Source of the DNA: Torreya grandis
Lineage: Eukaryota > Streptophyta > Pinopsida > Cupressales > Taxaceae
Assembly (NCBI GenBank): GCA_037957365.1
Contig: JARHVA010001922.1
Location: 938,501 to 1,002,500, forward strand
Length of the DNA: 64,000 nucleotides
Direction of reading: 5' to 3'
Positions 37,990-50,600 of this stretch are shown in pieces. The stretch's first letter is position 1, and each line of letters opens with the position of its first letter. Under the pieces are notes generated by a model. That model made no database searches and was not told the origin of the DNA. It worked only from the letters and a program-made list of their open reading frames with translations. A program made the position numbers and the translations under genes.

Positions 37990-39109
37990 AAATTTTGATG
38001 GCAAATTGTTAAGATGTGTAGAAAAGGATGAGGCTAAGAAAATACTACATGAAATGCATCATGGACTACCAGGTGGACATTTTTATACAAAGACCACAGT
38101 TATAAAGATAAGTGAGGTAGGTTATTTTTGGCCTACTTTATTTATAGATTGTTATCAATTGGTTAAAAAATGTCAATCTTGTCAATATTATGTGGGGATG
38201 AGAAGGAATGCAGCAATGCCTCTTAGTCCTATAATTGTGGATGAACCTTTTGCTCAATAGGGTCTTGAATTCATTAAAATGATAAATATAGTGTCTAGTA
38301 TGGGTCACAAATGGATCTTAACAGCCATAGATTATTTCACTAGATGGAATGAGGCAGTGCCACTCAAGGAAGCAACAAAAAATGTGATCCTAGATTTTTT
38401 AGGGAGTATCACTACTCATTTTGGGGCTCCTCGCACCATAATTTCAAATAATTATAAAGCATTTTTAGGGTTCAAAGTATCTAAATTTGCATTAAAGCAT
38501 GGAATATATCTAAAAACTTATTCTAATTATTACCCTTAGGGTAATGGTTTGGCAGAATCAACTAATAAGAACCTAATTAGACTCATCAAAAGGATAGGAG
38601 CTAATCATCACAAAGAGTGGCATAAAGTGCTTAATTTAGCACTGTGGGTAGATATAATCACACCTAAATAGATGATCAAAATGTTCCCATATGAATTGGT
38701 ATATGGGAAATCTACTGTAATTCCCCTAAGCTTGGATATTCTTGCTCTCCAGCTGATCAAATAGATTGAAATTGAAGAAAATGGCCCCATGCAGGTCAGA
38801 ATCATGGAACTTTTAGAAGTTAAAGAAAAGAGGGATGCAGCACATGATTCATTAATAAAGCATCATAAAATAATTAAAGACTATTTTGATAAAAGGACTT
38901 CAAATCCTCATTTCGAAACAGGCTCAATTTTTTTGAAATGGGATGCAAGAACTGCCAAACCAGGTCAACACACTAAGTTTGAAGCATTATGGACTGGCCC
39001 TTATAAAATTCGTGCATGTAAATAGAAAAATTTGTTTGAGATAGAAATGATGGAAGGTGAACCTGAAGAGATTTTTGTGAATGGAATCTATTTGAAATAT
39101 TTTAGTTAA
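37990..39109 (+). pseudogene. E2 integrase
   Basis: The zinc domain is complete: MHHGLPGGHF and KKCQSCQ. The core has AIDYFTRWNEAVPL (first Asp), IISNNYKAF with the second Asp changed to Asn at 38447-38449, and GLAESTNKNLI with the Glu kept at 38555-38557. The C-terminus reads GSIFLKWDAR, then WTGPYKI, then NGIYLKYFS and TAA at 39107-39109. No chromodomain follows. At least six TAG stops interrupt it. Confidence 0.88.
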
Positions 39110-39193
39110 ACTGTGTTTTTAGCAATTTTTGATCATGCGGGAGTTGTAGATTCTTTTTTAGCAGGCTCAAAAGTCCTTGGGGTTGCCAATAAC
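39110..39193 (+). other. E2 3' untranslated stretch with possible polypurine tract
   Basis: Between the integrase stop and the 3' LTR. CTCAAAAGTCCTTGGGGTTG at 39167-39186 is the only purine-rich stretch near the LTR and may be the decayed tract. Confidence 0.4.
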
Positions 39194-41089
39194 TGTAGAG
39201 TAAAAAATACTCTATGTTTCATTCTAATTTTTAGTAGCACATGATCTAGATCACTATCCCCACATACTTTGGTTTGAGATGGTGAAGTTTTGAAATAGAG
39301 CGCAGGCTCTAATTTACTTTTGATTCATTTTTCTCTAAGTGTTGATGTCAAGCGAAAGCTACCAAGTGTCATTTTCTGAGGCACTTTTCATAATTTCAAT
39401 AAGGCCATAGAACATGCCACGTGTCTCATATTAACTCAACATAATGTGATAAGTGTCAGCATCTGCATTTCATATCAGCATCCGCATTTCAAATCTCTTT
39501 TCAGTGGAAGGTATCAACAAGCTAAGTATCAAGATCAAGCAGAAAGTGCCAAGTGACAACTGTAGAAGATTTCAATTTGTTTTTCTAAAAGTGATGGAAG
39601 ATGCCATGTATCCCAGCTAAAGAGAGTGGAAGCCACCATGTGTCAAGATTCAAATTATCTTCATTTTGCTTCACTAATATAACAAAGACTGTGGTGGGTC
39701 TCAAGTTTTGTTTTTGAAGTAATCGGAAGCCGCCAGGTGTCGATGTCCATGTAAATATGAAATGGTGCCCAATTATTTCTATGATATAAATAGAGTAAAG
39801 TGAATACTAACACATGTCACCTTTCACAGGTTTCTCAAAAGGTAGCTAAAAGTAGCAGAGATTGCCACATATCCCCAGTTAAGTAAAGTAGAAATTGCCA
39901 CCTGTCCCTATGCCTTTTAAAAGTTGCTTGGGTAAGAAATGATGTGGGTTTTATTTTTGTTAAGTTGTTAAAGTTTGAAGAAGCAGATTGTGACAAGTGT
40001 CAAAGGTAGAACATTCTTGAGCAAAGATATAGTAAGAGTATAGGTAAAGTGGAGAGAGCCATGTGTTCTCAGTAAGGTTGTGGAACCCACCAAGTGTCAT
40101 TCTCCAGTAATAAGAAGGTTTTCAAGGAATTGGCTAAGTGTCCTCTTCCATTTAAAAGAAGGGAGCATCCTGTGATCTATTTCAGCCAATGAACTGCCAG
40201 AAGATAGAGCATTTTAGAATCTAAGAAATATCTTCTGTTAGACACTTCCAGTTCGGTTGGATTTCAGTTGGGCCATTAATTGAGAACACATAGACAATCT
40301 AGAGTGAATCCAAGGCTATAAATAAGGGTGTAGAGTCACCAAAGATAATGATAAGATACCAGAGAGAATTTTTTGAGAGAATTATTATCAAGAGGTTAGA
40401 CTTTCAAGAGCTGTGATTAGGAATATCATTTGCCTTTGTTCTATTTTCTTAAGTTGGAAAGTTTATGTAACTGTGCATGTTTTTGTGCCTCTTATGTGAC
40501 TGGAGAATTAATGAGAATACTGAATCCTGTGCCTTTTTTGATATTTTTTGTGTCATTGAAAAATTAGTCTAAGCTATGTTGTTAAGAGTTTTAGACTTTC
40601 TAGAGTTGTGATTAGCAATATCATTTGCCTTTATTCTATTTTCTTGAGTTGGAAAGTTTATGTAATTGTGCATGTTTCTATGCCTCTTATGTGACTAGAT
40701 AATTCAAATAAGAATATTGGACCCTGTACCTTTGTTGATATTTTTTGTATCACTACAAAGGCAGTCTATTCTATGAGCCTCTATTTCTATTATTTTCATC
40801 TTTTACATTGATCATGCCTTGTTTTCTGTTAAATGTAATTGAATCTTACATATAGTCTCACTGTGCTCAAGATTAAGGTCAAATTACATTCATGCACATC
40901 ACCATAGTTATATTTTATTTCTTGCATTTGTGTTTCTATTAAAATTCCTATCCCTTTTCCCAGTATACACTTGATATAAAGAAGAGACCAGCTTCTCAAA
41001 AATCTAGAGGTTGTTTCAAGTCGCAAGTCCCACATCTTGAAACTTCCCATTGTTGGTGTTAGAAACAAGTGCAATTTTAACCATCAACA
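39194..41089 (+). repeat. E2 3' LTR
   Basis: 1896 bases with intact TG and CA ends, followed at once by the AGATA duplication. It repeats the motif array (about 39375-40145), with CCACGTGTC near 39418, and has the TATA box TATAAATAAGG at 40317-40327. Differences from the 5' LTR are mostly transitions. Confidence 0.92.
40317..40327 (+). promoter_or_regulatory. E2 3' LTR TATA box
   Basis: TATAAATAAGG, about 170 bases after the motif array. The better preserved of the two E2 boxes. Confidence 0.6.
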
Positions 41090-41094
41090 AGATA
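41090..41094 (+). repeat. E2 target site duplication, right copy
   Basis: AGATA, matching 31115-31119. Confidence 0.85.
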
Positions 41095-43310
41095 CCAGTC
41101 CAAGTAGCTCAATCCAACAGGGTACATGCTAAGCCTATTAGGTTTTGGGGAGGTTTAGTGCCAAATGGTAGTCCATCTTCATTTCTAGATTTAGTAGACT
41201 ATCTAGGTGATTGAGGAATGTTAAGGAGGTGGATATACACATTATTAAACTCATATTATGTAGAATAACCCAATGGAAATCTAATTCTAGCCTAGAAAGA
41301 GCTCAAACATGCAGAATGAGTAAAAACAAGCTCGAGAAGGTGTTTTCAAAAGCTCATACATTTTCTAAAGTTTTGCATGGGAATCAAAGGGATTAGGATA
41401 AGTTAGTAGGATCCCTTGGCATCAAGTTTGTGGATTTTTTTTTTATGTTCAATGTCCAATATTTATGAACAAAGTTTAAGACCAAAAACTACCTAAAACC
41501 CTACTAAACCCTCAACCAAGATCTAATGGAGAAAATGAGCTTGGAAAGCTATCCTAATGACATAGTTTTGAAATTAAAGTTATTGGAACATGTAGAGGAC
41601 TCCTTCAAGATATATCCCATTAAGATGAGTTGTAAAAAATTATATGAACAACATGATAAACAAGGTTTTTTAATTGTTTTATGTGTTTTGAAAGCTACAT
41701 GAGGATTATAAATATGAAATAAAGTTTGGGTGAAATTTTAGGACTCATAATAACTACCTATGTCAATTTTATTGGAGGAAAAAACTCTTAATTTTCTAAA
41801 TTAGAGCTCTCATTTCAGCTAGTCAAAACTGACATAGTGGACACAAAGGTGAGAAGGGTGAAAAATCCAAGTGTGAGCATTTTTAAAGCATGCCTAAGTA
41901 GTATAAGGCCATGGATAATATTTAAAAGTGTCTTTTACTCCCTCCAATGTATTTTCATGGAAAACTAAAGGCATTTTTGAGGCCAATTGTAAGGGGTGAT
42001 TGAAAAAGGAGTTTTTTAGACTATAGACATTGATGACTTCCTTCCATGAGTTTATAGATGAGTAGGAATGTAAAAAATGCATGAATTTGCATGATTGAAA
42101 GCATTAACTCTTATCCCAATCATCAAACTTATCCCTAGTCATTAGTGGGATGTTTAAATAGGTTCAAATTATGAAGGTAGTTTTCTGAGCCAAGATTGGG
42201 AGTTTCGTGCCACTTTTCATAAGTTTCATAGCATGTATGGACATTTGGACATATTTACATTACATGGTTCATATCATATCTATTTATCATGTAATTTTAA
42301 CCTCTTCTATTATATTTATAAGTGTCCAAGTGAGCTTTGGACTTCCCTTATCTTGTTTCGCTCTCAAAAGCTATAAGTATTGACTCTTTTGGCTCTTTTT
42401 AGCAGCCTTCATTGTTTGATGGTGAAAACTTGGCCAAATTTGTACTTAAATGACTCTTTAATAAATAAAAAAATTATTTTTCCTACTTACATACTGTATA
42501 ATTTTGTGTTATTGCAATCTTGTTGGTCTTGTCTAGTAGAAGATGATATTTTCTAGCATGTTATCCTTGATTGTTCCCCAAGTGTGCAAAAGAGTTAGTG
42601 TTATTTTCAAGTGTATGAGTGTTTTATAAGTGGTATATGACTATATTATCTCAAGGAATCATTCATTTCTCTCCTAAGTATCAAATACCTTCTTAAACCT
42701 AGCTTATGAAACACAGAAGTGACAATGCAACTTGAATTGTGAGTTTTATGTGAAAGAAGTCTTGTTTAGCTCTAAGTAGTATAAGTTCAGTCCATAAGAG
42801 GGAATATAATATTTGTGTATCACCTTTTTTATCTTTCTTAGTTGTTTTATCAACCCCTTTTCATTCAAAATTGATAGGCAAGAAAGTACTTCAAAGAATG
42901 CATCAAGGGAACTAGCCCTTCTAGAGATTCATCTCAACAAATTATTACCCACAACAAGAGAGATGTTTATATTTTTCCACTTGGATGAGGAGATCTAGGC
43001 ATCTCCTCAAGGGTTGAAAATCCAAGTGACAACAATGACCATTCCATTCAAGGGGCCTTTGCTAGTTCTGCCAATCCTAACTTTAAATGTCCATTTAATA
43101 GGTTTTAGGTACTTGAAAAATGTAGAACAAGGTGCATTTTTTTTTTTTCAAATGGGTTTCATGTCGATCTATAAATGACATGGTTTACATTAATTTATTT
43201 ATTAGACCACTTTATTGTAGAAAATAAAATAGATAAACAAGAATTTAAAAATTGCCCAACTGTGAAATCAACAGGTATAGGGTGCCTTTGTAGCTGATTT
43301 TGTTGCATTC
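41095..43310 (+). repeat. E3b LTR, part right of E2
   Basis: Continuation of the giant LTR after the E2 insertion. Its last 450 bases line up with the end of the E3 5' LTR, with an extra stretch of about 250 bases near 43000-43260. No genes. Confidence 0.6.
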
Positions 43311-45611
43311 ATTCCATTGATTATATATTTATAATTACATTATAATAATGGATAATATAAATCAACATTATAGACATTCATTTAGATACATATTACTTTT
43401 AAACCCTAGACTAACTCATTGATAAAAGACAAGGGAGAGGAAAATGAATAAAACCCTACAATAATGGAGATAAACTCCAAATTATTATTGTAATAACTCT
43501 ATAAACTTGACACTGGATCAATCAACAGATGCAAAAGCTAATACAAGGCCAATACAAGCTCCCAAGAGGATCATATGATGAAATCATAGTCACACACTCT
43601 AAATACTTACATATAATGAAGCAAATAATCCACCATCTTTATATTAATCCACATACATGGTTTTGATAACCAATACTGAGACTATTACAATAAATTCCCT
43701 TAGAATATTTATATTATAATGATAGGGAGAGATAGTGATGGAGAAATTAAGCTACAACATGAAAAAATGCAAAAATTAAAAGAGGGAAGGCTCCAAATCT
43801 CTTGTGTGGAGAAGAAAATCCAACTCTTTCAATGACAAAATGAAGCAATATATAGATCCCTAGTCTTCCATGGGAGATAATTTCCCTCCAAAACTTAATC
43901 TACCACCATTAATACCTCAACTACCTCATCCCCTTCCCAAATTTTCCACTTTCACTATTCATTTCCTGCACAAGACCAAAAAATGAAGTTAAGACTTGAA
44001 ATTAAAAGAACTAAATAATAAATTAGGTGCATAAACATGAATAAGTTTTAAATTAGGAAAAATTATGAAAAATTTAGATACTGAGGCATCTATGATGGAG
44101 TAAACTTTGTGATAAAACAAATGTGATAACAATTTATTGAAAATAAATAATTTCTTTTTAATATAATTTTTTTGATTTTTAGATCAAATTTTGCAACCCA
44201 ATTTCTAGATAAAAGGTGAATATTTGTGAGAACCTCCAGAGAAAATTAGATCTTCACAGTTAATCTAGAAATTGTGAAGCAAAAATTTAAATCTCCTTCA
44301 AAATTTAAATATGAAATTTATAACCCATATTCTGTGAAGAATTACAACTTGTATATAATATCGAAATAACCATTAAAATTGAACTTTCCCCTATTTAAGA
44401 GTCTGGCAGATTTCCACTTATAATTCAAAGATTTAGTGATTCAACTTATGTCAACCTATGGCGCTTTACTTTAGAATAATATTGTAGATTGAATCAACAC
44501 TTAAATCTGATTAGTAAAGACAATTTTTTTTTAAATATTATATTTAGAGCTTAAAGACTATGCTTTCCCTATCAAACAGTATCCTATGACTTTAACTCAA
44601 TGACCCTTCATTTTTCTAAATTGGTCCATCCAAAATTATAACTCCATATATATATATTTCATCTCAAATTTATGGAAACAAGTCACCCCAACTGTGGCAT
44701 TAGAATCAATAAAGATGAATCACCCAACTATGGCACTAGAGTCAGTGGTGGTGAATCACCCAACTGTGGTGCTTGGACTATCCAAAACCAATTTCCAGCA
44801 TATCAATGATCTATCTTCCTTACCCAGATTTCATCTTGATTTCTCTAATACCCTTTTTTATATATATTGATGCCACTCTAAATTTATTTAATAAACATCT
44901 AACTCACCATATAGCATGTGAAATAGTCATAAATAGTTCAATGCCATTCATAATAAAAAATAACAACAATAGAATAAGTGTCAGATCTTATTGCACCATA
45001 ATTCTAATATTTATAAAATTACCAATATTATTAAAGAACACACAAGTTTCTTCATAAATAGAATGATGTCTTTATTAAGTAGAAGAATAATAATAATAAA
45101 TAACACTAGTTCTCTTCAGGATGATAATCACTTTATGTTATGGTATTTGGAGTTCCTTCTATTCTTTTACAATTAACCTAAATTCATGCAATAAAACACA
45201 CTTTCACGTAAGATATAATTTATTAAATATCTTAAATAATATATATTTTCAAACACACTTAACCCCGTAAAAAAATACATTTAAAAATGTATACCAATTT
45301 TTTTCCCTTTTTACCTGGAACAAAACTTATTCATTCATTAGAATAGATACTAAACTTAAACTTCTAGATATGGATTATCTAGGATTTTTATTATCTTTCT
45401 AATTCAAACATTCTAGATTATTTACAACTATTGCCACTTGAATACTTGACTAAATTTTAATTTATATCTTTTAATTTTTTTTTACATACATAATAATTTT
45501 AAAATGTATGGAAAATAAAATAATTTAATAATACCTCCTAAAAATGCACCTACATCAACCCATCAGGGTAGAAGAAATTGATTACTCATGAAATCCTATT
45601 CATGATTTGTT
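43311..45611. other. Unassigned AT-rich DNA, perhaps CHR LTR
   Basis: No coding motif. It lies where the 3' LTR of the minus-strand element CHR should be, but no second copy is in the window to prove it. It holds the 36-bp repeat at 44680-44780. Confidence 0.35.
44680..44780. repeat. 36-bp tandem repeat, 2.6 copies
   Basis: The phrase AATCACCCAACTRTGG recurs near 44680, 44717 and 44753, spaced 36-37 bases. Unrelated in sequence to the 36-bp repeat at 23005. Confidence 0.8.
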
Positions 45612-47670
45612 CCACTATCACACCATACCTATTAATTTTTGAAGCTGACATCTAAGTTGAATCCTCAACTGGATGATCTTTCCATTTTACCAAATAATGG
45701 AAATAATCTTTGCCTCTAGTTTTCTTGACAAATTTTTAATCCAGAATAGCTTCCAGTTGTTCTGGCGATTTCTTTGGCAATTACTGCTTCCATGGAATTT
45801 CCTATTCTGCTTCATCTACATAAATATTTTCCTATTCATCACCTTTCTTATAAGGATATATATCAGTGACATCAAATATAGGTGAGATTCCAATATCTAT
45901 TGGAAGCTCTAGTTCATATGCATTTGCTAAAAACTTCTTAAGGATTTTACAAGGTCCAATCTTCTTTAATTTCAACTTATTATATTCCCCTCTTGGGAAT
46001 CTTTCTTTCCTTAGATGAATAAGTACAATATCTCTTAATTCAAATTGTACCTCTCTTCTTTTCAAATCTACTCTTTTCTTGTACTTTCCTAAATTTTCTC
46101 ATAGCCTTTGTTTTACCAGTTCTTGAAGTTCCTGTATTGCTATTGTAAATTCTTCCCCTTCAGTACTCCTTTTCTCCTATTTACCTATATTTCTTAATTC
46201 ATAAATTCCTCAAGGATGCATTCTATATAAATTTGAAAAGGACTCATACCTATGCTTCTATTTGGAGAATCATTATAGGTAATTTTAGTTTGTGCTAAGA
46301 CTTGATCCCACTATTTGGGATGATCACTTACCAAACTTCTCAGAATATTTCCCAAGCTTCTATTAACTACTTTAGTTTTGCCATCTATCTGAGGATGGTA
46401 TGAAAAATTGAATGTCAATTTTATGCCCAACTTATTCCAAAGAGTCCTCCAAAAATGTCCAAGAAATTTTGTATCTCTATCTGAAATAATGCTATTAGGT
46501 AAAGCATGTAATTATACTACTTCTTTGAAAAACAAGTCAGCTATGTGAGTTGCATAAATGGTTTTATAATAGGGTATAAAATAAGCCATTTTTGAAAATA
46601 TATCTACTACTACAAAAATATAACCATTCCCTTTCTATGTTTTTGGTAAACCCAAAACAAAATCCATACTTATAGATTCCCATGATCTATTGGGAATGGG
46701 TAATGGCTGATATAACCCTGTATTTTGATTTCTTCCTTTTTTAACTAACATATTCTATAATTTTCAACAAAGTTATTTACATCAGTTGACATTCTTGGCC
46801 AATAGTAAAAGCATTTATTTGAGCTAATGTTTTATCTTGTCCAAAATGTCCTAGAAGGCTACCACTGTGCTTTTATTTAATGAGATTTTATCTCATAGAA
46901 CCTTTTGGAATATGAATTTACTTGCCTTTGAATAACATTCCTTATTATAAAATATAATCCATCCAAGGACTTCTACCCCTGCTTGTAGGATCTTTGTAAT
47001 CTTCATATGCTTCTTTAAAATCTAAATCATTTTCATACATTTCCTTTAATGTGTCAAATCTTGTAACATTCACCTATATTTCCTTTAAAACCAAACTTAT
47101 CCTACTCAAAACATCAAGAACCTTGTTAGATTAGACACTTTTGTGTTTAATAACAAATTAAAATCTTTGAAAAAATTCTACCCACTTAGTATGCCTTTGA
47201 TTTAATTTAATTTGGGTGCTGATAAACTGTAAGGCATGATTATCAGTAAATAAAACAAATTATTTTGTCATTAAATAATACCTCCATTTATTCAAAGCTT
47301 ACACTATAGCATATAATTCCTAATCATAAACTAACTATTTCTTTTTAGCCTCATTGATTTTCTCAAAAAAATAAGCCACATGTTTACCTTCATGACTTAA
47401 CATTGCTCCTATGGTAGTTCCACTTGCATCACACTCCACTTGGAATAACTTACTAAAATTAGGTAGTGATAATATAGGATACTCTATGATTTTCTTCTTC
47501 AATATCTGAAAGCTTTTATAAGCTGCTTCAGTCCATCTGAGTGGTTGATTACTTCCTTTAATTATTTCAACAATAAGAACATAAATACTAAAATTCCTGA
47601 TGAACTTCCTATAAAAGTTAAAAAGGATATGATAAATTCTTACCTCAAATGGATTTTTGGGTGTATGCCA
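45612..47670 (-). pseudogene. pol: CHR: chromovirus pol fragment (RNase H, integrase, chromodomain)
   Basis: Read on the minus strand from 47670 down. RT end and RNase H: FYRKFIRNFS, SLPNFSKLFQVECDASG, VAYFFEKINEA, LFTDNHALQF, LNQRHTKWVEF (about 47630-47120). Integrase: FYYWPRM, then [13 protein letters not shown] (first Asp, near 46600), IISDRDTKFLGHFW (second Asp, near 46480) and KTKVVNRS near 46370, where the Glu is Lys. Integrase C-terminus at 45832-46065: [20 protein letters not shown], then DVTDIYPY. Chromodomain at about 45640-45735: DYFHYLVKWKDHPVEDST, where the following Trp is a TAG (45652-45654). The chromodomain normally guides integration to heterochromatin. The upstream parts are cut off by E3 at 47671. 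Confidence 0.88.
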
Positions 47671-50600
47671 TGTTATTAATTTGTCCTATCAAGGCCAAAT
47701 TACTACCCTTGCCACTCAAAACTTTCTTAAAAACTGATCAATTTCCCTTAGTAGTTGGTCAAAATGGTCAATTTGAACCTAAAAATATGATTTTTTTTCA
47801 AAAAAATCAAGAATGGATTGAAAATGAGTCATTTTAATTTAAAATTAGCTTTTGATATTTTCAAAAACATTAAAATATCCTAAGTCTAAAATTTCAATTC
47901 ATGAAAAGGTGTTTTGAAAGGTTAAATAACCCAAAAAGGTCCTAAAATAGCCTCCCACATGCCAAATTTACACTTTTAAGGCATGTAAAAGTTTTTAAAA
48001 GTGTATTTTTCATGTTATACCATGTATTTATTCTCATATATTCTATTTAAAAAGGTGGAATATTTGATTTAGCTTTAAAAGTAAAAAAGGCCTTTTTCTC
48101 TTATTTCATGAGCATAATACAAAATCCATATGGTTTTTGTACAATATAAGGTAGGGGAGATCATTTTAAGGGAATATAAAGTATTTATCAGAAATTTCAT
48201 GGAAATTCATGGCCATATAGGCCCCAAAAAATCTTCCTTTTAGTTTCTTGCTTGTCAGCACAGAGAGTCCTGCCTGTAGGTTTTCTACTAGTATGGATTG
48301 TTGGAAGAGGGTATAGATCTCAAATTTGGGGTGAATAAATTAGATTCAGAGGAATTATTGATGGTATAATTATTTTCTCAATTGGATTCTCCATGCTCAT
48401 GAACCATCTAGTTGAAGTGAGGGTAAATTTTATTGCCTAGCATCCAAAAAGGCAGTAGTTTTTCTTCAATTTCTTTTCACCTGGGTAAAGTTTCAAAAAA
48501 ATTCAACTTGTTACAAAATATTTAGGATTTTATATACCATTACATGGTATCTTTAATGTGTTATTAATCCATTTAAATGTCAAATAAAGGTCACAAACTC
48601 AGCCAATCTAAATTTATAATTGGAAAGCTTGCAAAGAGAATTTGTACAGTCCAAGGAGAAGAAGTTAGCTTCAAATTTTCAAGAATTTGTGTTTTATAGG
48701 GTTTACATCAAATTTTAATGATCTCATGTATAAATTTTAGAATATATCCAAGATTAATAGTATAAATCCATCTCCATGCTCAAGAAAAGTGTTTCAAAAG
48801 GGCTAGTTTAGCATATTTTAAGGTTTCTTAGCTAATTTTAAGTTTTTTTGAGAAAACCAAGTTTCAATAATGGCCTATTATACTCTTATAATGATCTAAA
48901 ATTTTATGTGGTGATAGGATGAATGTCTCAAGTTTGAATATGTTCTATTATTCATGGATTTGTTACCCTCCTTCATCCTCCTTTCCCATCTTCACCTCAT
49001 ACACTCATATTACTGTCATAATCTACCTTTTCACTATGATTTCACTTCATTTTCATCCTCCTTTCACAATCCCCATATATTTCCACTTTCCTTCATCCTG
49101 TCACCCTTCATCCCATCTCCATCACCTATTACATCACTAAATAACCAAGGGTTAAAGAGAGGAAATCCATCAAATCATGATCAAGATGTTTATAGGCCAA
49201 AAGTAGGTATCAAACATAGCAAAAATGAGCCTTATAGAAAGGAAACATCTCAGTCAAGTGTGGACATGAAGTTTCAATGGAGATTCACAAGGGAGAAGGA
49301 CCTTTCTCAAGGTTTAATGGAAACTATAATTGAGGATGCAAGAAGGAAGCTATAATAGGGCTAAGAATACTACTTTGATCTTTCATTTTTGACACCCTAA
49401 CATCAATATATCTATCTACAATAGGCTTATACCATCAAAGAAATCTAATTAATTATCTAAGGTTTAAATATTAATAATCTCTTTAGCATAGTGACACAAA
49501 ATACCTCATCATACAAGTATAAAAGAGGAATAAAAACCAATTCCCTTTGTGACCTTACTTAACAACATATATAGGTTTTTATCTATACAGGGTGACATCA
49601 TGGAGGGTCACCTATAGTTGCTAAAACATGGGAGTGAAAGGTCATTCCTTGATCAAATACCAATAGTACTAGTCATTCTAGTGAGGCAATCACTAAAAAA
49701 ATGTCTCCATAGTAATCAAGTGCCATATAAAACCTTTGGATACATATTCATTTCTTGATAGTACGTACAAAGGACACCACTTTGAATCATTAGGCCAAGC
49801 ATTGAAGAGACTATCTTAATGAACTGTGAGGTGTCATGTTGGTTTAAGATAGGATAAGGTCAATTAATTAAGGGAATTAAAATCAAGGATATAATTTAAG
49901 GTAGGAAATCTAAAACTCAAGAAAATAACACCTATAGTCATTGTGAAGGAGACACCTATAGCTACAAGCTTATACCCTATAAGGAGGCCTAGTAGCAATA
50001 GGAATGGTCTTGGACCTATCTAGGAGGCTATCTTTGATTATAAAGGAAGTAATAGCATTGAGGGATAGATATTCATGAATGATCAAGAAGAAAAAGGCAT
50101 AATATGGAGTTTAGGAAGAGATTTTCCCTAAATGATAGCCTACAACCACATGTAGATCAACCTAAAGTTATTTAGGGTTCAACAAGTTTCTTGAGATCTC
50201 ATGGTTTAAGTTTGAGAAGATGATATGGTGGATATAAAGATAACATATGAAATTTTAGAAACTCTTTATACCTCATGTCACATTGATTGGTGATCAACGC
50301 TTTCCAAGCATATGCTCTTTGTCTCAATCCATACAGTCTTAAAAGAACACCTACAACTAAGTAAGATGGAAGTCACACTTGTAATAAAATTAAGGTTTAA
50401 TATTTCATATAAGATCATTGAGGTTATATAAGTTATATCAAAACATTATAACCTATAAGAGTTTATCTTATGCTTTGTACTTCATGAATATAGTACACAA
50501 TTCCCCAAAAGGACATACAAGATTGTGTCTTGTAATAAGGCATAATTGGTAATAAGAACTACTTCTTAGGACACAAGGAAGTCAGTTTGATGAACAAAGA

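Larger units (their letters stand above)
31120..41089 (+). mobile_element. E2: complete but inactive Ty3/gypsy element with target duplication
   Basis: Two LTRs (31120-33034 and 39194-41089), a primer site and a single gag-pol frame from ATG 33101 to TAA 39109. The 5-bp sequence AGATA stands directly before the 5' LTR (31115-31119) and after the 3' LTR (41090-41094), which fixes both borders and shows that E2 jumped into E3b. The 3' LTR has TG...CA ends; the 5' LTR ends have become TA...TA. The LTRs differ at roughly 35 of the first 250 bases by eye count, so the insertion is old. Integrase and protease have lost active-site residues. Confidence 0.93.
23387..43310 (+). mobile_element. E3b: isolated giant LTR related to E3, with E2 inserted
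   Basis: Its first base lines up with the E3 LTR starts at 47671 and 61243 (TATTAGTAATTTG against TGTTATTAATTTG and TATTAGTAATTTG). The order of landmarks then agrees with E3: the CATGGCCATA word at 23934, a polypyrimidine block near 24690-24790, and at the far end AGGGAACTAGCCCT at 42905 against AGGGAACCAACCCT at 54717, and TAGGGTGC near 43279 against 54827. With E2 removed the remaining length is about 10 kb, so it may contain further insertions. No gag or primer site follows, so it looks like a solo LTR. ATTCC occurs at 23382-23386 and 43311-43315 as a possible target duplication. Confidence 0.65.

Noticed and set aside
37739..38805. Minus-strand open frames over E2 pol
   Set aside because: Shadows of the plus-strand integrase and RNase H coding sequence.
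48919..49355. Overlapping open frames of 73 and 133 codons
   Set aside because: Same polypyrimidine block in the E3 LTR; chance openness caused by composition.
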